64,000 nt of DNA from the NCBI GenBank assembly GCA_024036415.1, contig JAMWET010003585.1, forward strand, positions 210,001 through 274,000. The letters are read 5' to 3'. How positions within the stretch are numbered: the first letter of the stretch is position 1; every line of letters starts with the position of its first letter. Both the position numbers and the translations under genes were made by a program. The DNA is from Prochilodus magdalenae. Lineage: Eukaryota > Chordata > Actinopteri > Characiformes > Prochilodontidae. Below are positions 11,459-23,027 of the stretch, one piece after another. Under the pieces are notes generated by a model. It did not search any database and had not been told where the DNA came from. It saw only the letters and a list, made by a program, of their open reading frames with translations.

Positions 11459-11798
11459 GTCATGCTTCTGGGTTTCCCCTTCACTTCCGAGCTCCTGAAC
11501 TCCATCTCCCAGACTTCCCTTCCAGATGACGTCACTGCCACATGACCCAAACTCTCCAATCATACCACACGCTCTGATTACACACACCTGCTCCTCATTT
11601 GGATCGCTTTTCTACCTCCGCTGTTGTCTCTGTTTTACTCTCTTGGATTCCCATTTTGTTTTTGTTTGCCTGGTATATTGACTCTCTGGTTCTCGACCCC
11701 TGCTTGTTTCTCTGTTCTGTGATTACTAATTTGTCTAATAAAAAGCCATTTGATTTTTAGCTCTGCGAGTGGCGAACTATGTGTGTCTAGTCTGACAG
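11459..11798 (+). mobile_element. Possible solo LTR
   Basis: Starts TGTCATGCTTCTGGG and may end TCTGACA near 11798, with an AATAAAA motif at 11738 placed as expected for R. The flanks (caagc and gccgg) show no clear target duplication. The start is similar to the minus-strand LTR at 11299, so the two could be remnants of one family in opposite orientation. Confidence 0.45.
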
Positions 11799-11891
11799 CC
11801 GGGGTATTGCTTCATAAAGAAAACCCAAAGTGGCCTTTATGGTGCACTGATGATGTCAATACAGGTGTTTTAGTAGATGTCTGTATAATTG

Positions 11892-11895
<4 letters not shown>

Positions 11896-11928
<33 letters not shown>
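11896..11928. repeat. (GA)n microsatellite
   Basis: Uninterrupted GA dinucleotide run. Confidence 0.95.
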
Positions 11929-11930
<2 letters not shown>

Positions 11931-12349
11931 CCTATTAAGAGTCTTAAGTTGTAATCCATAAGCAATTAGCAACATGGCATGCTAGGCCTAGTTCAAGCTG
12001 AAGACAACCTTATGTAGATCGGCACAGTGATCCCTCACCCGACTTCTCTGTTCTGTCTACAAATATGAAAGACCCCCTCCATAAACTAGTTGTTATTACA
12101 TTGTGTAGATTTTCTGTGTTTGTTGTACCTCACAATGTGTGTGTCCATCACAAACAGTGATGTCCAAACTGTGGGGTAAACTGACCCCCCCCCCCCCCCG
12201 CTGACGTCTGAATTGCCGTACACAACCCATACTTCCTGCCGGACCTTTCGACTTGACCCCCCACGAACCTCACAAAAGAAGTTATCTCACAAAAGGAGAA
12301 ACATGGCCATCAACTGTCCTGTGTCAGGGCCAAAGCCCACTGAGGCATG

Positions 12350-12383
12350 GATGGATAGATAGGTAGATAGATAGATAGACGGG

Positions 12384-12462
<79 letters not shown>
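12350..12462. repeat. (GATA)n microsatellite
   Basis: About 28 GATA/TAGA units with two imperfect units (taggtaga, gacgggtaga). The minus-strand frame of repeated IYLS is a by-product of the repeat. Confidence 0.97.
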
Positions 12463-12469
12463 CGCTTCC

Positions 12470-13530
12470 ACACTTGGATTTGTTTTGCACAATACCGTTA
12501 CTTTTGTTTGGCGTCTTTGGCGACGTTCTTGTTGGGCCGGTGCGCTGTGGTGTGTATCGGTGGTGTTTCCCGTCGTTATCGTCATAAATTCTCCGGTGGA
12601 GGTGTTTTGTTCCCCGCCGGTGGTGTTATATTTGTTGTGCCCTCGCGGTCTTTTTGGCGACCCCCCGTGTTCTTCCTTGTTTTGGCCGGGTGTTTGGTGT
12701 GCGGCTGTTTTCTGTGGTTTTTGCGTTAAGAGCACACACCGGTCTCCCCCCCCGCCGGTGTATTTCGTTATTAAGAGCAGTCTGTTTCTACCTATGGTTG
12801 CTTGGCACTAACAGGATGTCGCCTGGAGCGGAATCCCACCTGCTCACTGAGATGGCGCAGTCAGCCCGGTACGATGATATGGCCCACTTCACGCTTTAAT
12901 GTTCTTTACGTTTGCATCCCCCGTGAGCATTGCCGATAGGCAAAAGGAAAGGAACATTGATATCATTCACATATCTCACAATCTGTCAAACCTACCAACA
13001 CCAAGTTTCCATTCGGTGGGTGGATGGATTTCCCTTCCCCCCCACCCCCCCTCCCCTGCGGCGGTTCATATCTAGTCCTTTAAGGACGAGTGGGTAGTGT
13101 AGACTCAGACGTGTAGATAGATAACGCCGGGGCAGAAAGTAGTCCGTGCTATAGTATAGTTTGGCCATCGAGGCGCCCCCCCATGCAGCTGCTGCCGTTT
13201 TGGCCCACCTCGCCCCTGCGTCGTTCCCCCCTTGGACAGGGAGTCAGGCTCAATCAGAACCGTTAGCAAAGGGGTCATTAGAACCTCATCAGCAAGAGGT
13301 AGGTATCCCTGCTCCCCCTGCCCCCTTGAAAACATCGTAACAGCAGCTTGCGACCGATTCAATGTGTGCAGACCCCCCCCCCCGCGACTAGGGCCATCCT
13401 TTAGGGACTGATACCGAGCATACATTCTACCATTTGTTCACACAGCGCCGCTAGAAGCTAAAGAACCGCAATTAAGGATAGCAGCGGGGGAGGGGAGCCC
13501 AGCCGAGGGGGGGGAGCCAGAAGACCAAGA
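12470..13530. other. CpG-rich, C/G-homopolymer-rich block
   Basis: Between about 12490 and 12780 I count roughly two dozen CpG dinucleotides in under 300 bases, far denser than the surroundings. Runs of C or G of seven or more occur near 12180 (just upstream), 12747, 13037, 13374 and 13508. Overlapping open frames on both strands (12485-12811 plus, 12310-12735 minus) have no recognisable domain. It could be a CpG island or promoter, or noisy consensus sequence at an assembly gap; the latter is suggested by the homopolymers and by the garbled family C copy inside. Confidence 0.5.
12804..13065 (-). mobile_element. Possible degraded family C fragment
   Basis: The words 'ggcactaacaggatg', 'tgctcactga', 'atctcacaat' and 'tgtcaaacctacc' followed by 'accaagtttccatt' appear in the order expected for the 5' half of a minus-strand family C copy. 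They are separated by sequence with many small differences and extra C runs. Confidence 0.5.
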
Positions 13531-14016
13531 ACCCATACCAGACACCATCACAACAACACCTGCAAAGCATTCAGTCCCCTGCACTCACACGACACTGCTA
13601 TCAAAGAAACCTGTTGGCCATGTCCTTTGGAAACGACATGCCATCAAATAAATCTCTGGTGCAAATTTCCTAGTCTCATTTTCCCGCTAATGAATCCATT
13701 GTGTTGTAATATGGAGTGAAATGGAACAAGCCTGCAAAAGCTTCTGACCTGGACCAAATCAAAAGAACAGAGTGCAGAGCTGTTGCTATTCGCTGTGGGC
13801 CTGACATTAATGTGCTGCATGTAGGTGGCTGGAACATGCACTTAAAAGGGAGAGGGTGGGAAGCAGGGGAAGTTAAGTAAGGGTTTAACTATGGATGTGA
13901 GTTTATCAGCACATAGGCGGTGTAGTCACAGTCTGGAAGAAGTGACCTGGAGCAGCTCCACATTTACAGGCAAAGTATAGGGGATGATCTATTTACACCC
14001 ACCAGGATCTTATTAA
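13531..14016. other. No recognised feature
   Basis: Ordinary composition resumes. No repeats or coding motifs seen. Confidence 0.35.
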
Positions 14017-14116
14017 TACACTCATCCTTAATAGCACAGATGCACAAATAGATGCACCCAGAGGGAATCCACAGACAGGAATGAAACTTGGTGGGTAGGT
14101 TTGACATCATGAGACG

Positions 14117-14341
14117 TGCGAATGATTTATGCTCGGCTGCACATGTGGTCGTAAAACCAGGGTTCTGTAACCAAGGACTTGGGTGTAACCAATTACTGCT
14201 GACTGCTACTCTGACAGGACCCAACATCCATGATTTTGGACATTCACAGAACAGTAATACTCTCCACAAGTCATCCTATAAATGCTAGCATCGTTTGCAG
14301 ACGACTGCACTTGGCACCATGTCAGTGTTGCCAAAGACTGC
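14117..14341 (+). repeat. Left copy of element-C segment duplicated around D1
   Basis: 'tgcgaatgatttatgctcgg' through 'ttgccaaagactgc'. The last ~113 bases are identical by eye to the right copy (15165-15356). The middle contains extra bases, including 'gtaaaaccagggttc'. Confidence 0.85.
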
Positions 14342-14345
14342 AAAC

Positions 14346-15166
14346 TTTTTTGCAGTTTGTAGGTTTTTTTATTTTGTATGATTTGAGTCCAGCAGCTGTG
14401 CAAAAAATCATGATAAAATGCTCCACAATTTCTAATAAAAATTTGCCTTAACTTACAATAAAAGTAAAGACCTTTCCCTGTAAAGTTAGTTTTGTAGATA
14501 CTTCAGATACCTGAAATACATTTAGTAAGTTAATTTTATCATTTCAGTATTTAAACACAGCTGTTATTACCCCTGAAATGTATAATTCATACATTAAAAC
14601 TAATTTCTTATAGTACGATTGTTAGTATTTCCTTACAGTGTAATATATAGTATGCCTTAAAGTGACTATTACACTTAAAAATACAGTATCTTATATTATT
14701 TATATTATTATTTATTACATTAGATTAAAAGTAATACCTTTAGTATCCTACAGATACTTCAAGTACTACTGATGTACTTAAATACTCAATATCATAAACA
14801 CACTATATGGACCCATATCTATCTATATACTCAATAAGACCCAATTATCCTGCAATAATGCTGCTGCTGCACCTCATCACCTGTATACCACCTGTATACA
14901 CCTTGTAATGACTGTCAACGTCACTACAGCTCTTGTACCTTGACCATCAGTATTTAGGTGGCTGCCAAGATCATCAGTATTTATATAACTGGTATAAGAA
15001 CATAACTGTGCAATATCTATACAATATCTGTGCAATAACTTTTACAAACTGTGCAATATATATCTGTAAAAATTACACATGTAAAATTGTATATTTGTTA
15101 AATAACTTTATTTATGATTTTTTTTGCCTTATTTATTTTTTATCATTTATTATATTTTGGATTTTG
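14346..15166 (+). repeat. LINE-like segment D1 (duplicate of 17171-17999)
   Basis: Starts in a short T run before 'gcagtttgtagg' and ends 'ttatattttggattttg'. It matches 17171-17999 nearly base for base, with a few substitutions and small indels. It lacks the final ~110 bases that carry the 3' tail in the other copy, which is unusual for a retrotransposed copy. Confidence 0.85.
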
Positions 15167-15356
15167 CGAATGATTCATGCTCGGCTGCACATGTGGTGTA
15201 ACCAAGGACGGGTCTTACTGCTGTATCTGACTGACCCAACATCCATGATTTTGGACATTCACAGAACAGTAATACTCTCCACAAGTCATCCTATAAATGC
15301 TAGCATCGTTTGCAGACGACTGCACTTGGCACCATGTCAGTGTTGCCAAAGACTGC
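15165..15356 (+). repeat. Right copy of element-C segment duplicated around D1
   Basis: 'tgcgaatgattcatgctcgg' through 'ttgccaaagactgc', continuing into the rest of the family C element. See the left copy. Confidence 0.85.
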
Positions 15357-15688
15357 GATGGTGTCATGCCAGATCGCCATGGAGTGACTCAGAATGGTAG
15401 CAGGTCATCTTCAGTGACGACTTCATCTTATCTCTTGGTGAAGACCAATAAACCTGTGTGTGGAGGCACCATGGTCAGCACCAAGACGAACAGTTTGTTA
15501 TGACGTGTCACACGTCCAGAAGGTCTGGTGTCACTCCACCTCCACCCCTACCGCACCATCTGCAGGAACTGTGTGAGAATATTCAAGCTGCATGCGATAG
15601 ATTATAACAGGACACCATCAGGAACCTCTACAACTCCATGCCAAGATGTCATGTTGGGTCAGCAAACATGGTGGCCCCTCTGTATATG

Positions 15689-16164
15689 TGTCACATCCTG
15701 CCCTGTCCTGCTCATGTTTGTCTGTCTTCTCTGGCTTTCTGTCTTGTCATGTCCTTGTGCTCTTTCTTGTCCTGTTCCATGTGCTTCTGTTTGTTTTGGT
15801 TTTTGGCTCCTCCTTCTCCGTCCCCTTCTCAATCCCCTCACCTGTCCTTGGTTTGTAGTTCTGCCCCTTCCCAGGTGTTCCTTGTTAGTCTTTGTTCCCT
15901 TATACTCCCTGTAGTCCCCTGTGTTCTGGCTTGGTGTTTTGTCTTCCTGCCAGCCGTTTGTCACCATGCTGGTTCTTTGTCATCATGTCCTTGGATTTTG
16001 TCTCTATGTCTGTTGATTCAGTCCCAGTTTGTTGTTTCTGTTTCCCTGTACCAAAGTAATATTTAGTTCATAGTTGTCCTATTGCTTTTTGGTTTAGTTT
16101 TCATCTTGTTTGTTCGAACAATAAATACTTGCATCCTGCCTCCATGTCCTGTCCCTACGTAACA
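15689..16164 (+). mobile_element. Solo LTR with perfect 5-bp target duplication
   Basis: Begins TGTCACATCCTGCCC, ends CTACGTAACA, and is flanked by ATATG on both sides (15684-15688 and 16165-16169). It splits the family C words 'ctgtatatg' and 'tagctcc', which join perfectly when it is removed. An AATAAA lies at 16121. No internal retroelement sequence remains, so it is a recombined solo LTR. A 5-bp duplication fits Ty3/Gypsy-type or similar elements. Confidence 0.92.
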
Positions 16165-16320
16165 ATATGTAGCTCCATAATTATTGCCCATATCAGTCTG
16201 AACGTATCATTACTAATCATAGTAATCATCATTGTTCATTGTTCCTGGTAACCTTTATCTTTCTTCCCAATAGCACTGCACTCAATAGCCCCCAATAGCA
16301 CTACAAACCCCCTCTTTCCT

Positions 16321-17170
16321 AAAATGAGATTTTGATTGTGAGATGTGAGCCTGCAATGCTGAGTCAAGTCCCTGATTCTAGATATGAAACACTCTAATAC
16401 AGTAACGCTGAATGGCCATGACAGACAGGGTGAACCTGCGTTTTTATAAATGGACTGACTCTTCCGCTAGAGAAATGGAGAGCTTTGTAGGACAGCATTT
16501 ACTGCAGCCCACCTGCCACAGACCTACCTGACACAGAACCATTTAACCAATTTTGCTTCTTAGAACTTAGGCCTGTAGACCTGAACCACAGAGACTAGAG
16601 GCGCCTCCAAAACTAATGGTAGCACTTCAGTAATGGGGGACATAATATGTCTTTCTAAGGACATTCTACCCGGAGCATGTTTGTGTCATACACATCATCA
16701 ACTTTTGAGCATTGTTATTTATTATGCTCATTAATATTAATACTTGTTTAAACTTATCAGGTCAAATGCATTAAGACAGTAACTAGGATGATAGAAGCAT
16801 TTTCCAATGTATATTTAATTGTTTATTATGCATCATAATCTTTTGAATGTATATGTCTGGAATGTCTTTTATAAGACTCTGATTAAGCCTTATCAAGCCA
16901 AAAGCTGGTAACTAACGTACCAAGCTAACCACCACTAAGCACAACACTGCTTATTACTATGTAATAAAATAGCGTTATCTTCTTATCAGTGCATTATCTA
17001 GTGCTGTAGTCCTCATTCAACACCACTATATGTGCTTTATACATTTTATATGCCAACCATTAAACAATATTTCATATGGAAACAGTATCAATTCACATAT
17101 AGTAATAATCCGCTGGTTAATTATCAATAACAGTTGCATTATTTTGAACTTTTGAAGCTTCTTTTTATTT
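16321..17170. other. No recognised feature
   Basis: Unassigned, AT-rich towards the right. No repeats or coding motifs seen. Confidence 0.35.
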
Positions 17171-18113
17171 TTTTTTGCAGTTTGTAGGTTTTTTATTTTG
17201 TATGATTTGAGTCCAGCAGCTGTGCAAAAAATCATGATAAAATGCTCCACAATTTCTAATGAAAATTTGCCTTAACTTACAATAAAAGTAAAGACCTTTC
17301 CCTGTAAAGTTAGTTTTGTAGATACTTCAGATACCTGAAATACATTTAGTAAGTTAATTTTATCATTTCAGTATTTAAACACAGCTGTTATTACCCCTGA
17401 AATGTATAATTCATACATTAAAACTAATTTCTTATAGTACGATTGTTAGTATTTCCTTACAGTGTAATATACAGTATGCCTTAAAGTGACTATTACACTT
17501 AAAAATACAGTATCTTATATTATTTATATTATTATTTATTACATTAGATTAAAAGTAATACCTTTAGTATCCTACAGATACTTCAAGTACTACTGATGTA
17601 CTTAAATACTCAATATTATAAACACACTATATGGACCCATATCTACCTATATACTCAATAAGACCCAATTATCCTGCAATAATGCTGCTGCTGCACCTCA
17701 TCACCTGTGTACCACCTGTATACACCTTGTACTGACTGCCAACGTCACTACAGCTCTCGTACCTTGACTTCCTATACCATCAGTATTTAGGTGGCTGCCA
17801 AGATCATCAGTATTTATGTAACAGGTATAAGTACATAACTGTGCAATATCTATACAGTATCTGTGCAATAACTTTTTTAAACTGTGCAATATATATCTGT
17901 AAAAATTACACATGTAAAATTGTATATTTGTTAAATAACTTTATTTATGAATTTTTTTGCCTTATTTATTTTTTATCATTTATTATATTTTGGATTTTGT
18001 ACAGCTTGCACTTTTGTTTACCTCTTGCTCTGTATCTGATTACTGTATATTCTGCTGTAATTATGCAATTTTAAGTGGGATAATAAAATTCTTGTCTTGT
18101 CTTAAATATACCT
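17171..18113 (+). mobile_element. LINE 3' UTR segment D2
   Basis: AT-rich sequence with repeated 'ctgtgcaata' words, ending 'gggataataaaattcttgtc' and a 'ttgtctt' repeat, in the style of fish LINE 3' tails. No reverse transcriptase coding is present. The first ~830 bases recur at 14346-15166. The 5' boundary lies in a T run in both copies. Confidence 0.65.
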
Positions 18114-18564
18114 ACTAAATGCAATTGAATGGATAATGTTATAATAATGCAGTAATGATGTAATAATGTAGTAATAAGCAGCCTAGAGACTGTTAAGCTA
18201 TTGATTCTATATGTAGTGGCGCTATCCGGTGAACGAATAAACGTCTCACTCCAAAGTCTGAATTTGAATGACTTTTTTTTTTTTTCTTATTTTGAAAGTT
18301 ACCTGGGTAATCCCACCACCTGTCACTGCCCAATTGTAGCCCAAAATAAACAAACCCCATATACAAATGACCTGCTGTTGCATTAACAAAGGCAGCCTTG
18401 AAATACGAAAACTTCATTCACATGCCTTCAGCTTACCACCAGTACCTAGCATCACAACAACCAAAACAATTAACACACAAAGCTGTTTCCATGCAAACCC
18501 CTGGCATCTGACTGCAGCAAAGGCAGCTCAGGTCACTCTTAACTTCTGCCAGCTCCATATGTGA
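18114..18564. other. No recognised feature
   Basis: Nothing assignable. A 12-base T run occurs near 18274. Confidence 0.35.
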
Positions 18565-18818
18565 GCCCGAGGTGCATACTCAAACTCCGGCAGGAGATGC
18601 TAGCCACGCTTTCATAGTGGTTCCAAGAGTGCCTCTCGGTTTTTGGAGCGCCACCAACACTTTAAAGAGCCTAATGAGCTTTGATAGCATCACTTAGCAT
18701 CCAAGTCATAGCACACCAATGGTGCTAGCTTCATTCTGTAAACCGCAGCGCTGTGCTATGAACAGGAAACTGGCATTCTTACAGAGGCGTGTGTCATCCC
18801 CGAAGCCTATCCAATGTC
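18565..18818 (+). repeat. Segment M1 (source copy of a local duplication)
   Basis: 'gcccgaggtgcatactcaaa' to 'cgaagcctatccaatgtc'. It recurs as M2 at 19472-19725 at the same length with about a dozen mismatches and no indels. It has no terminal repeats or tRNA-like motifs, so it is not an obvious transposon. Confidence 0.85.
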
Positions 18819-19365
18819 GTAATGAGGGATGAGAGGCAGATGATAGCTGGGACTGCAGGCAGCACTGCTCTGATGCAGCGCTGTTGCTAATCCAATATTT
18901 AGCATGCTAATCCTTCCTTCTGGGAATCTTTCCTCTGCAGTGGCACAGACACTCGTACACAACACTGAGGACAATTCACTCGAAACTTAAAAGTCGGCAC
19001 AGATAAACCATATCCCGGAGGACTGTGGTGTAACAAGACTTCCATTGCTAATCAAAAGTATGGACAGCCATGAGTCGTTATGGAAGTTTGTACGGAAATC
19101 CGGCTGCTTTGACATCATTATCCGCATTGTGAGATGTGAATAGGCGTCTCAGCCCACACACTGAATAACACCATCTCAATAAATCACTGTCATCCCTGAG
19201 AATCTCTACCTGCATGAGAGTGGGCTAAGCCTGCAGGAGGACCAGAAATATCTGACTGGATATATCTAACATCACCTCGGCAGCTGAAAGGGCCAGAAAT
19301 GACTTTCTGCTGTACACTGCAAAACATTACATCCAGTAACATGATCTTATAGCCATTAAACCAAT
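18819..19365. other. No recognised feature
   Basis: Unassigned, apparently single copy. Confidence 0.35.
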
Positions 19366-20233
19366 GGCTGCACCCAGAAGGAAACAACCAACAGGAATGA
19401 AACTTGGAGATTTCAGAAAAGAGAAATGCGCATGTGATATAAGCAAAGCTGGGCCTTATTGCTGACTTAAGGCCCGAGGTGCATACTCAAACTCCAGCAG
19501 GAGATGCTAGCCACTCCTTCATAGGCGTTCCAAGAGTGCCCCTTGGTTTTTGGAGCACCACCAACACTTTAAAGAGGCTAATGAGCTTTGATAGCATCAC
19601 TTAGCATCCAAGTCATAGCACACCAATGGTGCTAGCTTCATTCTGTAAACCGCAGCGCTGTGCTATGAGCAGGAAACTGGCATTCTTACAGAGGCGTGTG
19701 TGATCCCCGAAGCCTCTCTAATGTCCTCCATCAGCCATCCTGTTAGAGCCAGCACCATTTGCAGAAGGCTCCACAACACAGGACTCCATGCACACAGGCT
19801 ATTACGACAACTGCCCTTATCACCACGTCAACGTCACCAAAGACTGCAATGGTGTCGTGCCAGACTGTCATTCATCTTCAATGAAACGTTGGTTGTCATG
19901 CATCACACATCTACAAGGCCTGGTTTCACTCCATCTCCACCCTTACCACACATTCTGCAGGAGCTGTGTGAGAATAATTAAGCTGCATGGGATGGATTAT
20001 CTCACACCATTAGGAAACTCTACAACTCCATGCTGAGACATCCGGCATGTTGCGTTTGCGAACATGGCTGCCCAACACCATACTAAGAGAAACTACTTCT
20101 GTATGTGTAGCTCAATAAATATTACCCATATCAGTCTAAATGTAACATCATGTATAGATCCTGGTAGCCTTTATCTTCCTCCTTAACAGCACTGCAATCC
20201 CACACTTTTTGTTGGGTGCAGCTATTCTTTTGA
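19366..20233 (+). mobile_element. Family C Tc1-like element, copy 5, interrupted by segment M2
   Basis: Starts 'ggctgcacccagaaggaaac' and ends 'tgggtgcagctattcttttg'. The 5' part is broken at about 19471 by M2, after which the 'gtcctccatcagccatcctg' transposase region resumes. The + strand encodes SISHPVRASTICRRLHN and the C-terminal LQEL/RNL-type region in broken frames. Confidence 0.82.
19472..19725 (+). repeat. Segment M2 (duplicate of M1 inside family C copy 5)
   Basis: It replaces about 50 bp of the expected element sequence. At the right junction 'atgtc' is shared by M1 and the element, and could have served as microhomology. Confidence 0.83.
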
Positions 20234-20538
20234 AATGGCTGTAAGGTTATTAATATTTTAATAAGTTAATATTTATCTTATTCCAAAGCATATTTCACTA
20301 GTTATAAGTTTCCAGACTATATTGGCAGATAGGTTGGCTTGTTTTAAAAATGTTTCTTAAAATAAGTAAAAATTATTAAATTTAAATTATTATAGTAAAT
20401 TATTATTTTAAAATTATATTTTATTATTAATACTAATATAATAAAGAACATTTGGTCTAATTATTTAATTAATAATTAATAAATAATTATTAATATATAT
20501 TATATTATATTATATTATATTATTATAATATTTTATAT

Positions 20539-20637
<99 letters not shown>

Positions 20638-20640
20638 GAA
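20234..20640. repeat. AT-rich region with long (TA)n runs
   Basis: Almost pure A/T from about 20345 to 20640, with alternating TA at 20542-20580 and 20588-20632. No gene seen. Confidence 0.9.
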
Positions 20641-20912
20641 TTATATTCTAAATGTTTCCAAAACTATGGGGTAAGACAGTGGCTAACACTTGGATAACTG
20701 GGTCAACTGGATGTAAATAAATTCATTTAAACAGCTAAATTGAATGCTTTACTTTAAATATTATTTAAAGTCAATTGTTAATTAATTGTTATCGAATAGT
20801 CTCCTCCTCTTCCTCCTAATTTTTATCCAATAACACATGCAGCAGTATAAAACATCAACGCAGTAACTCTGTTATATCTATATGTCTGATTGGGAATTAT
20901 AGATCCGCTGTA

Positions 20913-21963
20913 CACTACCAGTCAAATGTTTAGACACAAAACTAAAGGATGTTGCTGGATCTTATCTCTACAGGCTTACAGCTAACAGCTCCAACTGATG
21001 AGATGTCTGTACGTATACTGATATACCACATATACTATTAATGTGTCACAGTACTATGCTTCTGCTATATCTTCATCTCTAATATACTGTATGTACAGGG
21101 GTTGGACAATGAAACTGAAACACCTGTCATTTTAGTGTGGGAGGTCTCATGGCTAAATTGGACCAGCCTGGTGGCCAATCTTCATTAATTGCACATTGCA
21201 CCAGTAAGAGCAGAGTGTGAAGGTTCAGTTAGCAGGTAAGAGCACAGTTCTGCTCAACATACTGCAATGCACACAACATTATGGGTGACATACCAGAGTT
21301 CAAAAAGGAGGGAAAAAACTGTTGGTGCACGTCTTTGCTGGCGCATCTGTGACCAAGACAGCAAGTCTTTGTGATGTATCAAGAGCCACGGTATCCAGGG
21401 TAATGTCAGCATACCACCAAGAAGGACGAACCTCCACCAGCATCACGTAGTGACCTGGCCACTATCCTGCAAGAAGAATGGCTTAAACTCCCTCTGACCA
21501 CTGTGCAGGACGCAGTATATGTCATTCCCAAGACCAACTGACGCTGTATTGGCCGCAAAAGGGGGCCCTACACCATACTAATAAATGATTGTGGTCTAAA
21601 ACCAGGTGTTTCAGTTTCATTGTCCAACCCCTGTATGTTGTTGGCCAAATTTTTTTTTATCTCTTGTTGCTGCACACCTTTAAAGCTCCAGTTCCCCTTT
21701 CAGTTAAGTAACTATTCATGATGGACAGATCAATAGAATGGCCCTAAATTGCTTCTTGCTATATCAACCTCCACTGCGTGTTAAGAAAGCTATTTTATTC
21801 TCCTGTAAAGTTCCAACTTGAAGGTTTTTAAGGTGGACTGTATAATTTCATGAGTGCTGGTTTATAGTTTGATGTCTTCACTTTTAATCTAAAGCAATAC
21901 ACTGAGCCAAAAATGAGGAGAACCTTCTATGAGTAGCCGTATCTAAGCCTTTGATCGGTAGTG
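20913..21963. mobile_element. Family O non-autonomous Tc1/mariner-type element, interrupted by family A copy 4
   Basis: Left end CACTACCAGTCAAATGTTTA and right end (reverse complement) CACTACCGATCAAAGGCTTA form terminal inverted repeats, each flanked by TA (20911-20912 and 21964-21965). The interior is non-coding and resembles 55741-56180 ('tgctggatc…ctacaggcttaca', 'aggtggactgtata', 'ggagaaccttctatgag'). Removing family A copy 4 restores a ~513-bp element. Confidence 0.8.
21096..21633 (+). mobile_element. Family A Tc1-like deletion derivative, copy 4
   Basis: A 538-bp element with TA at 21094-21095 and 21634-21635 and intact terminal repeats. The plus strand reads MGDIPEFK, then small insertions ('aaggagggaaaaaact') shift the helix-turn-helix frame. 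The C-terminal tail follows the family-wide TAG stop. It inserted into family O. Confidence 0.93.
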
Positions 21964-21967
21964 TACA

Positions 21968-22230
21968 GTGTTTGTACAGTCTACGTTAAATGTCTATCTT
22001 TCTACCTCTGTAAATAAATGGTGTACTGAAGTTTGTCATGTAGACAGTGTCAACAGCAACACCCTAACTTTGTGGGGAACCATAACCACTTACCAACATG
22101 CAAGCAAATGCCTGGGATACAGAGCAAACCACCTAGACACACCCTGGAACATCAACACCTATACAACCTCCTAAATACTGCAGTAACTAGGCAGCAGCCC
22201 ATAGCAACTACCTGGGACTGTTAAAACAGC
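21968..22230. other. No recognised feature
   Basis: Short frames only, no recognisable domain. Confidence 0.3.
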
Positions 22231-22368
<138 letters not shown>

Positions 22369-22499
22369 CATCACTCCTTTTCACACCTTGTCCAGCCCTT
22401 TCTCTCATTTAAGCACTCGTTTAAGGTTGTCCTTGTATTCATCTCTTCGCTACTACATTACTGTGACTTAATTCATATGGTAATTAATCCGTCACACAT

Positions 22500-22880
22500 G
22501 TGATCCTGTTTCCAGATGGTTCTAAATGCAGCTGCAAGGCTTTGAACTGGCACCAGGAAGAGGGCTGATATCGCCGTGGCTCTGATCTCTCTGCCCTGTC
22601 TTCCTGTTTGAAGTTTATGGTGGGTTTTAAAGACACTTTGTGGCTCCTCATTATATTTATGACCTCCTGTGTCTCTATTCCACGCCTCGGTCTCTTAGGT
22701 CTGATAAGCTTGAATATTCCGCGGTGGAGGTTAAGGTCTAAGGGAGAGCAGTCGCTCGTTACTGTGCCTTCTCTGCTCCAGCTCCAACCCTGTGGAAGAG
22801 TGTACCCCTTTCTGTCAGGTCCGTCTCTACTCGAAATGTTTCCACATTCTGTTTGAAGACCCATCTTTCCACCTCTGTAA
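22500..22880 (+). pseudogene. Decayed LINE (L2/Rex-like) ORF2 C-terminus
   Basis: Conceptual plus-strand translation in shifting frames shows VLNAAARL, TGTRKRADI, SLPCLPV and, near the end, a FEDPSFHL-type segment. These correspond in order to the C-terminal block of L2-type fish LINE ORF2 (QNAAARLLT…ITP…LHWLPV…LKTHLF). Several stops and frameshifts are present. The class assignment is from memory of the family pattern. Confidence 0.55.
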
Positions 22881-23027
22881 GTAAGATCTGTGATGTCTCA
22901 AAGAGATTTCACTGTTGTCTGCAGGCCTGCCTCAATCTGTTTGGGAGGACTATTCAGGATTCCCTGCAACTCCTGCAAGCTGATATACTGTACCAGCGTG
23001 TAATGTAAATGAAAGGCTGATGACCAA

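Larger units (their letters stand above)
14017..16320 (+). mobile_element. Family C Tc1-like element, copy 4, with two nested insertions
   Basis: Starts 'tacactcatcctta' with 'gcacccagagggaatc' following, and ends in the 3' segment 'ttatctttcttcccaatagc' near 16270-16320. It is interrupted by LINE segment D1 (14346-15166), which is flanked by a repeat of the element's own sequence, and by a solo LTR (15689-16164). Coding remnants include first-Asp and C-terminal regions in broken frames. The long open frame 14933-15400 is a chimera of D1 and element sequence, not a gene. Confidence 0.82.

Noticed and set aside
12310..12811. Overlapping frames on both strands as a gene with a CpG-island promoter
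   Set aside because: One frame includes the GATA repeat, neither shows a domain, and the local sequence quality is doubtful.
14933..15400. 155-codon plus-strand frame as a gene
   Set aside because: It crosses the junction between LINE segment D1 and family C sequence, so it is a chance chimera.
15638..16066. Plus-strand 142-codon Cys/Leu/Ser-rich frame as a membrane protein
   Set aside because: Lies almost wholly inside the solo LTR, whose pyrimidine-rich sequence gives long hydrophobic frames by chance. A similar set occurs in the LTR at 45057.
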